Shown: piece by piece, positions 1 through 8,431 of the stretch
Layout of the letters: the number at the start of each line of letters is the position of its first letter
Position numbering within the stretch: the stretch's first letter is position 1
Origin: Oscillospiraceae bacterium
Lineage (GTDB): Bacteria > Bacillota > Clostridia > Oscillospirales > Oscillospiraceae
Reading direction: 5' to 3'
DNA length: 64,000 nt
Assembly: GCA_910575265.1 (NCBI GenBank)
Contig: CAJTEA010000001.1
Span: 248,001 to 312,000, forward strand
Translations under genes and position numbers: made by a program
Notes under the pieces: model-generated
Told to the model about the DNA's origin: nothing
Seen by the model: only the letters and a program-made list of their open reading frames with translations
The model's database searches: none

Positions 1-2
1 TC

Positions 3-296
3 TCCGCTGTCAACGAGGGCAGCGACGTGGTCAACCGGGTGACTCAGTCGCTGGAGCGCACCAGCCAGAGCGCGGGCGGCGTGACTGAGAAGATGGCTGT
101 CGTGGTAGAGGCGGTGGAGAGCCAGACCGCCGCGATCGTCCAGGTCACCGATGGCATCAACCAGATTTCCGCCGTAGTCCAGACCAACTCCGCCACCAGC
201 GAGGAGAGCGCCGCCGCCAGCGAGGAGCTGTCCTCTCAGGCCAACCTGCTCAGGGGGCTGATCAGCTCCTTCCGGCTGCGGACACGGCTCAGATAA
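3..296 (+). CDS. methyl-accepting chemotaxis protein, C-terminal end (partial)
   Basis: The frame is open from the window edge and stops at TAA 294-296, so only about the last 97 residues are visible. The sequence is a continuous heptad-like helix rich in Ala, Ser, Glu and Gln, with the run TSEESAAASEELSSQA near the end, which is typical of the distal arm of the cytoplasmic signalling domain of chemotaxis receptors. In such proteins this hairpin passes ligand signals to CheA and CheW. The sensor domain, membrane segments and HAMP domain lie outside the window, so the ligand cannot be guessed. A strong terminator follows the stop, so the gene ends its transcription unit. Confidence 0.85.
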   Translation, partial: SAVNEGSDVVNRVTQSLERTSQSAGGVTEKMAVVVEAVESQTAAIVQVTDGINQISAVVQTNSATSEESAAASEELSSQANLLRGLISSFRLRTRLR

Positions 297-317
297 CCCC
301 AAATACACGCCCAGGCA

Positions 318-348
318 AGGCCGGGAGGGAACCCCTCCCGGCCTTTTT
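318..348 (+). terminator. intrinsic terminator after the chemotaxis receptor gene
   Basis: An 11-bp perfect stem (319-329 with 333-343, GGCCGGGAGGG arm) with a 3-nt loop is followed directly by five T. It separates the receptor gene from spoIIP. Confidence 0.9.
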
Positions 349-349
349 G

Positions 350-378
350 TCATGTTCTCTTTCTTCTCCGCATAGGAT
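350..378 (+). promoter_or_regulatory. candidate sigma-E promoter of spoIIP
   Basis: TCATGTT at 350-356 resembles the sigma-E -35 box (ATATT core) and CATAGGAT at 371-378 resembles the -10 box (CATACAAT-like). They are 14 nt apart, the usual spacing for sigma-E. In Bacillus subtilis spoIIP belongs to the sigma-E regulon, so position and function agree, but both boxes carry mismatches. No good sigma-A promoter is seen in this gap. Confidence 0.42.
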
Positions 379-419
379 TAGGGGTATGAAAGCCCCTACA
401 CAGGATAAGGAGTGATACT

Positions 420-1589
420 ATGCGGAATAACGGGACAGGCCGGACGGGCAGGGCCCTTCGCCGGGGGGTGGCCCTGGGGCTGGCTCTGGTGGCCGTCTGG
501 GGCGTGAGCCTGACCGCTGATTTGAGCGGCGCCGGACACAGGCTGGCCGCGCTGGGGGAGGAGCCCGCCCTGGCCGTCTCTCTGCTGGCCGCCCGGCTGG
601 GGGAGCTTCCCGATCAGAAGCGGGGGCTGACCGGCTGGAGCCGCCTGCTGCTGGACGGCTCCCCTCTGCTGGCGGCGGGGGAAGAGGCGGTGCTGGCCCG
701 GAGCCAGGACGGGGACGAGCCCCAGCCCTCCCCGCCGGACACTCCGGAGCCGGAGGACCACGACGACGAGGAGCCGCCCGACTTGCAGCCCTCTGACAGC
801 GGTGAGGATATCATTGAAATGACCGGCCAGGGGAAGGAGGGCAGTCTGTATCTGTCGGATGGCGGAGTGTACGTCTACAACCGCGCAGGCTGGGAGCTGG
901 ACTCCTCTCTGCTGAAGGAGGGGACAGTGGACGTGTCCCCCGGAGAGGGCCCCCAGATTCTGATTGTACATACCCACGGCAGCGAGGCCTACTCCATGAG
1001 CGATGGGGACCTCTATGAGGAGAGCGACCCCTACCGCACCACCGATTGCACCCACAACATCGTCCGGGTGGGGGAGGAGATGGCCACCGTGTTCCGGGCC
1101 TACGGCTTTCAGGTGATTCACGACACCACCCTGTGCGATTACCCCGCCTACAACGGGGCCTACGACCGGTCCAAAGCGGTGGTGGAGCAGTGGCTGGAGC
1201 AGTATCCCACCATCCAGGTGGTGCTGGACGTCCACCGGGACGCCCTGGTGGGCGGCGACGGGGAGATCTATAAAATGGTATCCACCGAGGCGGGGCAGAA
1301 GGTGGCCCAGGTGATGATCGTTCTGGGCACCGACGCCGGAGGGTCGGAGCACCCCCGCTGGAAGGACAATATGGCCTTCGCCCTGCTGCTCCAGCGGAAT
1401 CTGGTCAAGGGCTATACCAGCCTGGCCCGGCCCATCGTCCTGCGCGCGGGCCGGTATAACCAGCACCTGTCCCCCGGCTCCATTCTGGTGGAGGTGGGCG
1501 GCCATGGCAATACTCTCTCCGAGGCCATCGCCGGCGCCCGCCTGTGGGCCGACAACGCGGCCCGGACGCTCCTGGAGCTGAAGCCCTGA
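420..1589 (+). CDS. spoIIP: stage II sporulation protein P (SpoIIP)
   Basis: 389 residues. An N-terminal hydrophobic segment (about 16-36) would anchor the protein in the membrane. An acidic Pro-rich linker follows, and the C-terminal half is the SpoIIP amidase/endopeptidase domain: ILIVHTHGSEAYS near residue 180, VVLDVHRDAL, HPRWKDNMAFA, and a terminal block containing LVEVGGHGNTLSEA. The conserved His and Glu residues of these blocks are present. In the DMP complex with SpoIID and SpoIIM, SpoIIP cuts peptidoglycan stem peptides during engulfment of the forespore. The ATG at 420 has an AAGGAG site about 8 nt upstream. The gene is monocistronic, lying between two terminators, and marks the organism as a spore former. 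Confidence 0.95.
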   Translation: MRNNGTGRTGRALRRGVALGLALVAVWGVSLTADLSGAGHRLAALGEEPALAVSLLAARLGELPDQKRGLTGWSRLLLDGSPLLAAGEEAVLARSQDGDEPQPSPPDTPEPEDHDDEEPPDLQPSDSGEDIIEMTGQGKEGSLYLSDGGVYVYNRAGWELDSSLLKEGTVDVSPGEGPQILIVHTHGSEAYSMSDGDLYEESDPYRTTDCTHNIVRVGEEMATVFRAYGFQVIHDTTLCDYPAYNGAYDRSKAVVEQWLEQYPTIQVVLDVHRDALVGGDGEIYKMVSTEAGQKVAQVMIVLGTDAGGSEHPRWKDNMAFALLLQRNLVKGYTSLARPIVLRAGRYNQHLSPGSILVEVGGHGNTLSEAIAGARLWADNAARTLLELKP

Positions 1590-1594
1590 ACACG

Positions 1595-1636
1595 CGCCCC
1601 CGAAGCCCGCGGCTTCGGGGGCGTTCGCGGCTTTTT
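1595..1636 (+). terminator. terminator-like hairpin after spoIIP
   Basis: A 13-bp perfect stem (1595-1607 with 1611-1623) closes on a 3-nt loop. The T run (1632-1636) comes about 8 nt after the stem, so it is not a textbook intrinsic terminator, but its position 5 nt after the spoIIP stop supports the role. Confidence 0.65.
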
Positions 1637-1668
1637 GCCATCCGGCATGGACGGCGTTGAATTTACCC

Positions 1669-1697
1669 TTGCCTTTCACGAGAAACCAAATTATAAT
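1669..1697 (+). promoter_or_regulatory. sigma-A promoter of the LacI-type regulator
   Basis: TTGCCT (1669-1674), 17-nt spacer, TATAAT (1692-1697), located 33 nt upstream of the start codon at 1731. Confidence 0.7.
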
Positions 1698-1730
1698 AAG
1701 GCCAGCAAAAACTGATATGGAGGTGGAGAC

Positions 1731-2759
1731 ATGGAAAAGCGTCCAACCCTGAAGACCATCGGACAGCTGGCGGGACTGTCCCATGTGGCGGTGTCCAAGG
1801 CCCTGCGGGACGCCCCGGATATCTCCGAGGCCACCAAGGCGCGGGTCAAAAAAATCGCGGAGGAGCTGGGCTACACCCCAAACCTGACCGCCCGGAATCT
1901 CTATCTCCAGCGTTCCGGCACCATTGGCATGATCGTTCCCGCCATGGGGGACAGCACCGCCTACGACCTGATTTTTAACGAGGTGAGCGCGGCGGCGGCG
2001 GCCCGGGACTTCTGCGTCATGCTGGGCAGCAGCCACCGCAGCCTCCAGCTGGAGGAGCGGCACTGCCGCATGATGGTGGGCAACCAGGTGGGCGCGCTGA
2101 TTGTGGCCTCCTGCACCAGCGACGTGTCCCATATAAAGGCCGCCTGCGGCTCCACCCCCGTCATCTTCATCGGCGGCAAAACCGACCCCGGGGAATCCCG
2201 CGCTCTCCTGTGCGACTACCGCCGCAGCGGGGAGCTGGCGGTGGAGCATCTGACCGGCCTGGGCCACCGGGATATTGTCCTGCTCACCTATGAGCCGGAA
2301 AATCTCACCATCCTGCAAAAGGAGGAGGGTTTCGTCCAGGCTATGGAGGGGCGGGGACTGGTCCCCCGAATGCTCCGGGCCGGCAGCGCCGCCAATACCA
2401 TGCGGGCGGGGATGGACGGGGTGGAGCGGCTGCTAGAGCGGGGAGAGCTGCCCACCGCCCTCTGGTGCGCCAGCGACTATATGGCCATCGGAGCCATGAA
2501 CGCCTTGAGGCTTCGCGGCCTGTCCGTGCCCGGCGACGTCTCGGTGATGGGGCACGACGATCTGTATTTCGGCCTCTACCCCAACATCGGCCTGACCACG
2601 CTCCATACCCCCATGGCGGAGCTGGGACAGGCGGCGGTACAGCTGGCCATGGACCTTATTGAGGGCAGCGGGCAGGCCCAGCTCCGGCAGGTCTTTCAGC
2701 CCTCTCTGGTGGCGCGGGGGAGCACCGGCCCGGTGAACGGAGCGCCGTCCCATGGGTGA
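1731..2759 (+). CDS. LacI family transcriptional regulator
   Basis: 342 residues. Residues 3-55 form the LacI helix-turn-helix with hinge: TIGQLAGLSHVAVSKALRD, then the KKIAEELGYTPN block. The rest is a periplasmic-binding-protein-like effector domain, with IGMIVPAMGD at its start and a conserved VSVMGHDDL motif towards the C-terminus. Such regulators bind a sugar or related small molecule and repress neighbouring catabolic genes. A GGAGGT site precedes the ATG at 1731. The 3' end overlaps the start of the YfcC-type permease by 8 nt (ATGGGTGA), so the two are translationally coupled, and the regulator probably controls that permease and itself. The effector is unknown. Confidence 0.92.
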   Translation: MEKRPTLKTIGQLAGLSHVAVSKALRDAPDISEATKARVKKIAEELGYTPNLTARNLYLQRSGTIGMIVPAMGDSTAYDLIFNEVSAAAAARDFCVMLGSSHRSLQLEERHCRMMVGNQVGALIVASCTSDVSHIKAACGSTPVIFIGGKTDPGESRALLCDYRRSGELAVEHLTGLGHRDIVLLTYEPENLTILQKEEGFVQAMEGRGLVPRMLRAGSAANTMRAGMDGVERLLERGELPTALWCASDYMAIGAMNALRLRGLSVPGDVSVMGHDDLYFGLYPNIGLTTLHTPMAELGQAAVQLAMDLIEGSGQAQLRQVFQPSLVARGSTGPVNGAPSHG

Positions 2760-4101
2760 GCGGAAGGGGCCCCATACCCCCCACGTATTTCTGATTCTGG
2801 CCGCGCTGCTCCTACTGGCCTCAGCGCTGACCTGGCTGATTCCCTCCGGCCGCTACGACCGGGTCCTGGACGCGGCCACCGGACAGACGGCGGTGGTTCC
2901 AGGCACCTTTGTCCGAACCCAGCCCACTCCGGTGGCCCCTTGGCGGCTACCTCTGCTGGTATTTCAGGCATTTTCCACCGGCTCCGCCCCCAAGCTGATG
3001 TTCTTTGTCTTTTTTCTCAGCGGGGCCTTTGAGATCATTCTGGAAAGCGGCGCCCTGACCGCTCTCTGCGCCTGGATGGTGCGGCGGCTCCGGCGCGGGC
3101 GGGGGTGGGTTATCCCGGTGTTTGTGGGGGTATTTTCCGTCTTTGGCTTCACCATGGGGCTGACTACCGTCTCCATCGTCTTTCTTCCCCTGGGCATGAC
3201 AGTGGCCCGGACCCTTGGCTACGACGTTAAAACCGGTATGGCCATGGTGATGCTGGGCACCAACGCCGGCTTTGCCGCGGGGGCCTACAATCCCTTTTCG
3301 GTGGGTATCGCCCAGGCCATCGCGGAGCTGCCCCTGTACTCCGGAGCCTGGCTGCGCTGGCTGCTGTTGGCGGTTCTGGTGCCCGTCACCGGCGTCTATA
3401 TTCTCAGTCGGGCTGAGCCCTCCGCCCCGGTTGAGGAGGAGCCTGACGGGGAGCAAGCGCTTGCTCCCCGTCAGGGCCTGATACTGGCCCTGACGATGGG
3501 CGCTCTTATTTTAGTGGTCTATGGCGTAAACGCCTGGGGCTGGAGCGTTCCGGAGATTGCCGCCGTATTCCTGGCGCTGGGCGTTCTGTGCGGTCTGGCC
3601 GCTGGGTTTGAGACCAACCGAATCTGCGTTTTACTGACCAACGGATGCAAAAAAATGATGTCCGGGGCGCTGACCATCGGCCTGGCCGCCGCACTGCGCC
3701 TTGTGCTGACAGAGGGCGGAATTCTGGACAGCGTGATTCACGGTCTGCTGGGTCTGGTGGAACAGCTGCCCGTCTGGAGCCAGCTATTGGGGATGTTTTA
3801 CGCCAACGTCCTGCTGGACCTGTTCATCACCTCCGGCTCGGGCCACGCGGCGGTGGCTATGCCTCTGATGGTCCCCCTGGCCGACGCGCTCAGCCTGTCC
3901 CGGCAGTCGGCGGTGCTGGCCTTTCAGCTGGGGGACGGACTGGCCAATCTGGTCTCCCCCATCTCCAACACGCTGGTGAGCTGTCTGGCGCTGTCCGGGA
4001 TCAGCTATCCCAGGTGGCTGCGCTATTTTCTGCCCCTGGTAGGGATTTACCTTGTCATCGGCACGGCTTTTCTGCTCCTGGCCGGGGCCGCGGGCTACTG
4101 A
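2752..4101 (+). CDS. YfcC-type (C4-dicarboxylate carrier-like) membrane transporter
   Basis: 449 residues with about eleven to twelve predicted membrane segments. The N-terminus has the family pattern LTWLIPSGRYDR followed by a short extracytoplasmic stretch. Further conserved blocks are GAFEIILESGAL, TMGLTTVSIVFLPLG, GTNAGFAAGAYNPFSVGIAQ and, near the C-terminus, GSGHAAVAMPLMVPLAD and GDGLANLVSPISNT. This matches the YfcC/DcuC/AbgT-like ion transporter superfamily, whose substrates include arginine-type amino acids, peptides and dicarboxylates. It is coupled to the LacI-type regulator upstream, an unusual partner for a dicarboxylate carrier, so the substrate may be sugar-derived. The substrate is not assigned. 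Confidence 0.85.
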   Translation: MGERKGPHTPHVFLILAALLLLASALTWLIPSGRYDRVLDAATGQTAVVPGTFVRTQPTPVAPWRLPLLVFQAFSTGSAPKLMFFVFFLSGAFEIILESGALTALCAWMVRRLRRGRGWVIPVFVGVFSVFGFTMGLTTVSIVFLPLGMTVARTLGYDVKTGMAMVMLGTNAGFAAGAYNPFSVGIAQAIAELPLYSGAWLRWLLLAVLVPVTGVYILSRAEPSAPVEEEPDGEQALAPRQGLILALTMGALILVVYGVNAWGWSVPEIAAVFLALGVLCGLAAGFETNRICVLLTNGCKKMMSGALTIGLAAALRLVLTEGGILDSVIHGLLGLVEQLPVWSQLLGMFYANVLLDLFITSGSGHAAVAMPLMVPLADALSLSRQSAVLAFQLGDGLANLVSPISNTLVSCLALSGISYPRWLRYFLPLVGIYLVIGTAFLLLAGAAGY

Positions 4102-4106
4102 GAATG

Positions 4107-4145
4107 GAAACCTCCGCCTTTGGTATTGACATGGGTGGAGGTTTC
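4107..4145 (+). terminator. hairpin after the YfcC-type gene
   Basis: GAAACCTCC (4107-4115) pairs perfectly with GGAGGTTTC (4137-4145) across a 21-nt loop, starting 5 nt after the stop codon. It lacks a T run, so termination is doubtful. It overlaps the promoter of the next gene. Confidence 0.35.
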
Positions 4146-4154
4146 TAATATAAT
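4126..4154 (+). promoter_or_regulatory. consensus sigma-A promoter of the BspA-like gene
   Basis: TTGACA (4126-4131), exactly 17 nt, TATAAT (4149-4154): a full-consensus promoter. It predicts a leader of roughly 85-90 nt before the start at 4249 and lies partly inside the 4107-4145 hairpin. Confidence 0.85.
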
Positions 4155-4248
4155 AATTAAAAACTTTCACGATTAAGATATTTTGGTTCACGTGAAAGCT
4201 TTGCGACTGTTTGGGAGAACGGCGGAACATTGTGTGGGAGGAGATTGT

Positions 4249-7200
4249 ATGATGAAACGGACTGCGTCGGCAATATTGGCGCTGTGCCTGGTGCTTTTAC
4301 CTGTGGAAGCCGGGGCGGAGGAACCGATAACCGGCCGCTGGGGTGAAAATTTGACCTGGTCCTATGACCAGACCACCAAAACCCTGACCATCAGCGGGGA
4401 GGGCCGGATGAACCGGTACAGCTCCTCGCTTGATCCAAGCGATACTAGACTGTACAATTATGAAGATGAGATCGAAAAGGTGGTAATTGAGAAAGGCGTT
4501 ACCACAGTAGCCACGGACGCGTTCAGCAGCTACCCAAAACTGAGTGACGTATTCCTTCCTGACGGCTTACGGGTAATCGAACGTTATGCTTTTCATCAAT
4601 GCTCGTCATTAGCTCAAATTGAAATTCCCAGCACTGTCTATTATATTGACAGCGACGCGTTTTCGGAATCCGGGCTGACCGAGATAACAATCCCGGAGGG
4701 TGTGCTGGAAATTGAATCCTATACATTTCAGGACTGTACCAAGCTGCAAAAAGTAAATCTTCCCGAAAGTGTAATCCAAATTTCGTATAACGCGTTTTCC
4801 GGGTGCAATGAGCTGAGAGAGATCAATCTTCCCAATCAGTTAAGGGAGATTGGATGGGAAGCCTTCCGCAACTGCACTCAGCTTACCGAGTTGACCATTC
4901 CCGACAGTGTAGCTGAGATTGAATATCAGGCCTTTGCGGGCTGCTCCAATCTCGCCGCCATTTCCCTTCCCAGCGGTCTGGTCGACCCTCAGTACGGTGG
5001 CGGCTCGATCGGGGATGGTATGTTTTCTGAATGCGAGAGCCTGACCGAAATTACCATTCCCGACGGCATAACGGACCTTGGGGAAAAGGTGTTTGAGGGC
5101 TGCGTCAATTTGACCACAGTCAATTTCCCCGGGTCTCTGGAGTATGTCGGAATAAACTGCTTTGGAAATTGTCCCAAGCTGAAAACAGTCAATTTTAACG
5201 GGGGACAGGGTCAATGGGAAATGTATAAAGGTAATGATAGTTTCGATCTGACCTCCGGTGTTTCCAAAGACCAGACGGTCACCGTCAATTATCTCCCCGG
5301 CGGAAAATGCGGTGAGAACAGCTATTGGTGTTTTGATGGGGCGGCCAACATATTATACCTTGACAGCGACAATTTTGAAAAGATACATACGCCCAGCGAT
5401 GGCAGCGAAACCGCGTGGACGGAGGCCCTCCAAAAAGTTCCCTTTATTTTTTTCAGAAATGTGGACGAAGTAGAAAATAATATGTTTTCTCCTGGTACGG
5501 TTATCCACAGCGACAGTTATACCAGCGCTGAGGATCAGAGTCTGACGATCCACCGGGTCAATCATCCATTTGGGTCACCGAAAAGTGGAAACTGCAAAAC
5601 TGCCGGTTACACCAGAGGTTATGTCTGCAAGGAGAGCGGCTGCGGCCGGGTTCCCACTTCCTTAGCGCCCAAGCAGCTTGCCATTCAGCCGCACGAAATT
5701 GTGGACTACAGAATTCCGGCGACCTGCATCAGCCCAGGATTGGATTATGGAAAAAGATGCCGCCAATGCGAAAAAGTTCTGATTGCGCCGGAGATTGTAA
5801 TTCCCGCGAATGGAAATCACACAGAGGGAGAAATCCTCTGCGAGGAGATTATCATTCCCGCAACCGACACCACGACCGGCATGAAATACGTCACCTATAT
5901 CTGTAGTGTATGCGGCGTTACATTCGCCAAGGAGAAGTACATTCCCGCGGGCACTCCCCCCGATGGCAGTTATGAACCTGGCGCTCCCGACACTCCCGGT
6001 ATACTCACCATTTCCTTTGACCCAAACGGGGGGGAACTTACAGGCACGGGCGCCAAACCCACCAACGCCAACGGCGACCGCAAGCTTACCGCTCTGCCCG
6101 CCAATCCTTTCCGGGAGGGTTTTGCCTTTAATGGCTGGTACACCTCGCCCACGGAGGGGACAAAGGTCACCACCGCCCTTGTGTTCCGGAGGAATACCAC
6201 CGTTTATGCCCGATGGGTAGAGAAAGCTGGCAAGGTCTATACTGTCACGTTTAATGCCAATCATGGCGGCGATGGTGAGATTTTTGATGCTATGGCAACC
6301 AATGCGGAAGGTAAACTGGAAAGCTTGCCCACCGCGACACCCGCCCGCGGGGGATATACCTTTGGCGGCTGGTATACTGCCAAAGAGGGTGGCAATCCGG
6401 TCACCACCAGCACCGAGTTCAGCGCGGACGATACCGTTTACGCCCACTGGACCCCGAATGGCGGAGAGCCCACCGATCCGGATAACCCGGACCCCGATCA
6501 GCCCACCAATCCGGATAACCCGGGCCCCGATCAGCCCACCAACCCGGATAACCCGGACCCCGATCAGCCCACCGATCCGGATAACCCGGACCCCGATCAG
6601 CCCACCAACCCGGATAACCCGGACCCCGATCAGCCCACCAACCCGGATAACCCGGACCCCGATCAGCCCGCCAACCCGGATAATCCGGGCCCCGATCAGC
6701 CCGCTGACCCGGATAAGCCCACTCCTCCTGCCACTACCCGGTATCAGATCTACACCCCCGCCCGTACCCCCGGCGGCAGTTTTTCGGTCAGCCACAGCTC
6801 CGCCGCTCAGGGGACCCAGATCACCGTTGCGCTCAGCCCCCGGAGCGATTACGCCCTGGACCGGCTGCTGGTGACCAACCTGAACACCGGGCGGTCCATC
6901 GACCTCACCCGGCGGTACAGCGACGAATACACCTTTGCCATGCCCGCCAGCGATGTGGAGGTGGAGCTTTCCTTTGTCAACACCTATAGCGGCGGCACGT
7001 ATTACTACTTTGAGGTTCCATCCTGCGCCAAGCCCGGGCCCACCGCCTGGTACTACCGGGACCGCCACATCTGCCATGTCACAGACGGCCTTGTTCCGGA
7101 TCACACACTGATCACCCGGGATATGCTCCTCTCGGTTCTCTACAACCTGACCGACGACAGTCTGATTCCGGTCGACAGTCTGGGCAGTGAGACCAACGCC

Positions 7201-7533
7201 GCCCAGGTTTGGGCCACCAACAACGGCATCATGCCGGACATCTACGCCAGCGGGCTCTGGGGACTGGACCGGGCCCTGAGCCAAGAGCAGACGGCCATGC
7301 TGGTATATGGCTACGCCGGATACAGAGGCTGTAACACCTCCCAGACGGCGAGCCTCACCCACTACTCCGACTATGGCCGGGTCCGGCCCGCTGCGCGGAC
7401 CGCCATGTCCTGGGTCCTGGCCGCCGGACTTCTGGACAGCTCCTCCGCTTCCAGCCTTTCCCCCCAGGCCACCGTAACCTGCGGGCAGGCGGGCGAGCTT
7501 TTTTACCGATTTGTAACCACGGTGGCCCGGTGA
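4249..7533 (+). CDS. BspA-like leucine-rich-repeat surface protein with InlB B-repeats
   Basis: About 1094 residues from the paired ATGs at 4249/4252, which have a GGGAGGAG site 5-8 nt upstream. An Sec signal peptide (about 1-22, ending EAGAEE) comes first. Residues about 60-330 are LRR_5/BspA-type leucine-rich repeats with phrases such as AFRNCTQLTELTIPDSV. Two InlB B-repeats follow (about 583-655 and 662-737; FDPNGG...F.GWYT...YARW). Seven 11-residue Pro/Asp/Asn repeats make a stiff linker (741-817). The C-terminus holds degenerate SLH-like repeats (RDMLLSVLYNLT, SQEQTAMLVYGYAGY). This order suggests a wall-associated adhesin. The 5' two thirds are visibly AT-richer than neighbouring genes, which suggests acquisition by transfer. 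The ligand is unknown. Confidence 0.88.
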   Translation: MMKRTASAILALCLVLLPVEAGAEEPITGRWGENLTWSYDQTTKTLTISGEGRMNRYSSSLDPSDTRLYNYEDEIEKVVIEKGVTTVATDAFSSYPKLSDVFLPDGLRVIERYAFHQCSSLAQIEIPSTVYYIDSDAFSESGLTEITIPEGVLEIESYTFQDCTKLQKVNLPESVIQISYNAFSGCNELREINLPNQLREIGWEAFRNCTQLTELTIPDSVAEIEYQAFAGCSNLAAISLPSGLVDPQYGGGSIGDGMFSECESLTEITIPDGITDLGEKVFEGCVNLTTVNFPGSLEYVGINCFGNCPKLKTVNFNGGQGQWEMYKGNDSFDLTSGVSKDQTVTVNYLPGGKCGENSYWCFDGAANILYLDSDNFEKIHTPSDGSETAWTEALQKVPFIFFRNVDEVENNMFSPGTVIHSDSYTSAEDQSLTIHRVNHPFGSPKSGNCKTAGYTRGYVCKESGCGRVPTSLAPKQLAIQPHEIVDYRIPATCISPGLDYGKRCRQCEKVLIAPEIVIPANGNHTEGEILCEEIIIPATDTTTGMKYVTYICSVCGVTFAKEKYIPAGTPPDGSYEPGAPDTPGILTISFDPNGGELTGTGAKPTNANGDRKLTALPANPFREGFAFNGWYTSPTEGTKVTTALVFRRNTTVYARWVEKAGKVYTVTFNANHGGDGEIFDAMATNAEGKLESLPTATPARGGYTFGGWYTAKEGGNPVTTSTEFSADDTVYAHWTPNGGEPTDPDNPDPDQPTNPDNPGPDQPTNPDNPDPDQPTDPDNPDPDQPTNPDNPDPDQPTNPDNPDPDQPANPDNPGPDQPADPDKPTPPATTRYQIYTPARTPGGSFSVSHSSAAQGTQITVALSPRSDYALDRLLVTNLNTGRSIDLTRRYSDEYTFAMPASDVEVELSFVNTYSGGTYYYFEVPSCAKPGPTAWYYRDRHICHVTDGLVPDHTLITRDMLLSVLYNLTDDSLIPVDSLGSETNAAQVWATNNGIMPDIYASGLWGLDRALSQEQTAMLVYGYAGYRGCNTSQTASLTHYSDYGRVRPAARTAMSWVLAAGLLDSSSASSLSPQATVTCGQAGELFYRFVTTVAR
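6469..6720 (+). repeat. 33-bp in-frame tandem repeats (Pro-Asp-Asn linker)
   Basis: Seven full 33-bp units (6469-6699) and a 21-bp partial unit encode repeats of the form PTNPDNPDPDQ. Units differ at only a few bases (for example gat/aat at codon 3 and ggc/gac at codon 8), so the array is young or homogenised and is a likely site of copy-number change. Confidence 0.95.
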
Positions 7534-7540
7534 GCGCTTC

Positions 7541-7584
7541 AAAAAACGCCGGACAGAAGGGCAAAGCCTCCTGTCCGGCGTTTT
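7541..7584. terminator. bidirectional terminator between convergent genes
   Basis: A 12-bp stem (7545-7556 with 7571-7582, AACGCCGGACAG arm) has T residues on its 3' side and an A run (7541-7546) on its 5' side. It can stop transcription of both the BspA-like gene and the minus-strand GntR-type gene. Confidence 0.85.
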
Positions 7585-7585
7585 C

Positions 7586-8320
7586 TCATTGGGCATCCGG
7601 CGCCTTTTGCCGCATTGTTTCCACAATATCCCGCATCAGCGCCCGGTTATACTCGATATGCCGGGCCATGGCCTGGGCGGCCCGCTCCCCGTCCCGGCTG
7701 GATATGGCGTCCAGAATCTCCCGGTGGTCCACAAGGGTTTCCATCTTCAGACGGTTCTCTGTCAGGGAGACAAACAGGGTAATAGCATAGGTAATGATGG
7801 GGATCAGCTTGGGGACAACCAAATTGTGCGTGCACTCCGCGACCGCCACATGAAACTGCACATCGCTGCCGGAGTGGTCCCGCGACCCGAGAATGTCCTG
7901 TTCCACCACGGAACAGGTCTCACGCAGCGCCGTCAGGTCCTCCGGAGTAGCCCGCTCCGCCGCCATTCGAGCTACCCACGGCTCCATCTGTCCCCGGATC
8001 TCCACCAGGTCCATAGCCAGCCGAAACTGATCCGGATAGTAGGCAAAGCCCAGCGGATCAGAGACCTCCCCCGGATTGGAGGCGATATAGGTGCCCTTTC
8101 CCCGGCGGATCTCCAGCACGTTCCGGGCCACCAGCAGCTTGACCCCCTCCCGGACGGTGCCCCGGCCCACGTGGAGCATCTCCGCCAGCTCAAACTCACT
8201 GGGAAGCTTGTCCTCGCGGGTCAGCTGCCGCTCCACGATCAGCCGGGATATCTGCTCCGCTGTCCGCTCCGGCAGGGAGGATTCTGTTTTTTTGACCGTT
8301 TCAAAAAAGGCTTCCTTCAC
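7586..8320 (-). CDS. FadR/FCD-type GntR family transcriptional regulator
   Basis: 244 residues. The N-terminus is a GntR winged helix (about 18-85) with KLPSEFELAEMLHVGRGTVREGVKLL followed by the wing residues RRGKGTYIA. The C-terminus is an all-helical FCD effector domain with the usual metal-ligand pattern: Asp/His in DVQFHVAVAE, His in DHREIL and His in ARHIEYN. FCD regulators typically sense sugar acids, lactate or other carboxylates. The start is GTG at 8320, with AAAGGAG about 9 nt upstream. It has its own promoter and lies directly downstream of the gntP gene, so it is the natural candidate to bind the palindromes between gntP and the dehydratase operon. Confidence 0.92.
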   Translation of the reverse strand: MKEAFFETVKKTESSLPERTAEQISRLIVERQLTREDKLPSEFELAEMLHVGRGTVREGVKLLVARNVLEIRRGKGTYIASNPGEVSDPLGFAYYPDQFRLAMDLVEIRGQMEPWVARMAAERATPEDLTALRETCSVVEQDILGSRDHSGSDVQFHVAVAECTHNLVVPKLIPIITYAITLFVSLTENRLKMETLVDHREILDAISSRDGERAAQAMARHIEYNRALMRDIVETMRQKAPDAQ

Positions 8321-8353
8321 AGCGGACAGCTCCTTTCGTTCATTTTCGACCTT

Positions 8354-8382
8354 ATTATAGCGGATGTTCCCAGAAATTGCAA
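8354..8382 (-). promoter_or_regulatory. sigma-A promoter of the FCD-type regulator gene
   Basis: Read on the minus strand: TTGCAA (8382-8377), 17-nt spacer, TATAAT (8359-8354). It lies 34 nt upstream of the GTG start. Confidence 0.75.
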
Positions 8383-8385
8383 GTC

Positions 8386-8416
8386 CGTCCGCCGTCCTCC
8401 GGACGGCAGACGGACG
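8386..8416. terminator. GC-rich stem-loop between gntP and its regulator gene
   Basis: A near-perfect inverted repeat (CGTCCGCCGTCC with GGACGGC plus a one-base bulge) lies just after the gntP stop. On the minus strand it has no clear T tract; on the plus strand five T follow it. It may attenuate readthrough from gntP into the regulator gene. Confidence 0.45.
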
Positions 8417-8431
8417 TTTTTCCGTTTCTTT

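Noticed and set aside
396-2318. Long minus-strand open frame across spoIIP and the LacI-type gene (640 codons)
   Set aside because: It is the antisense of two clearly recognisable genes in GC-rich DNA, has a repetitive Gly/Val/His/Gln composition and no family motif.
6469-6720. CRISPR-like array
   Set aside because: The 33-bp units follow each other without unique spacers, lie in frame in a coding region and encode a Pro-rich linker.
5662-7626. Minus-strand open frame opposite the BspA-like gene
   Set aside because: Its apparent repeats are only the antisense of the 33-bp repeats; no ribosome binding site or domain.
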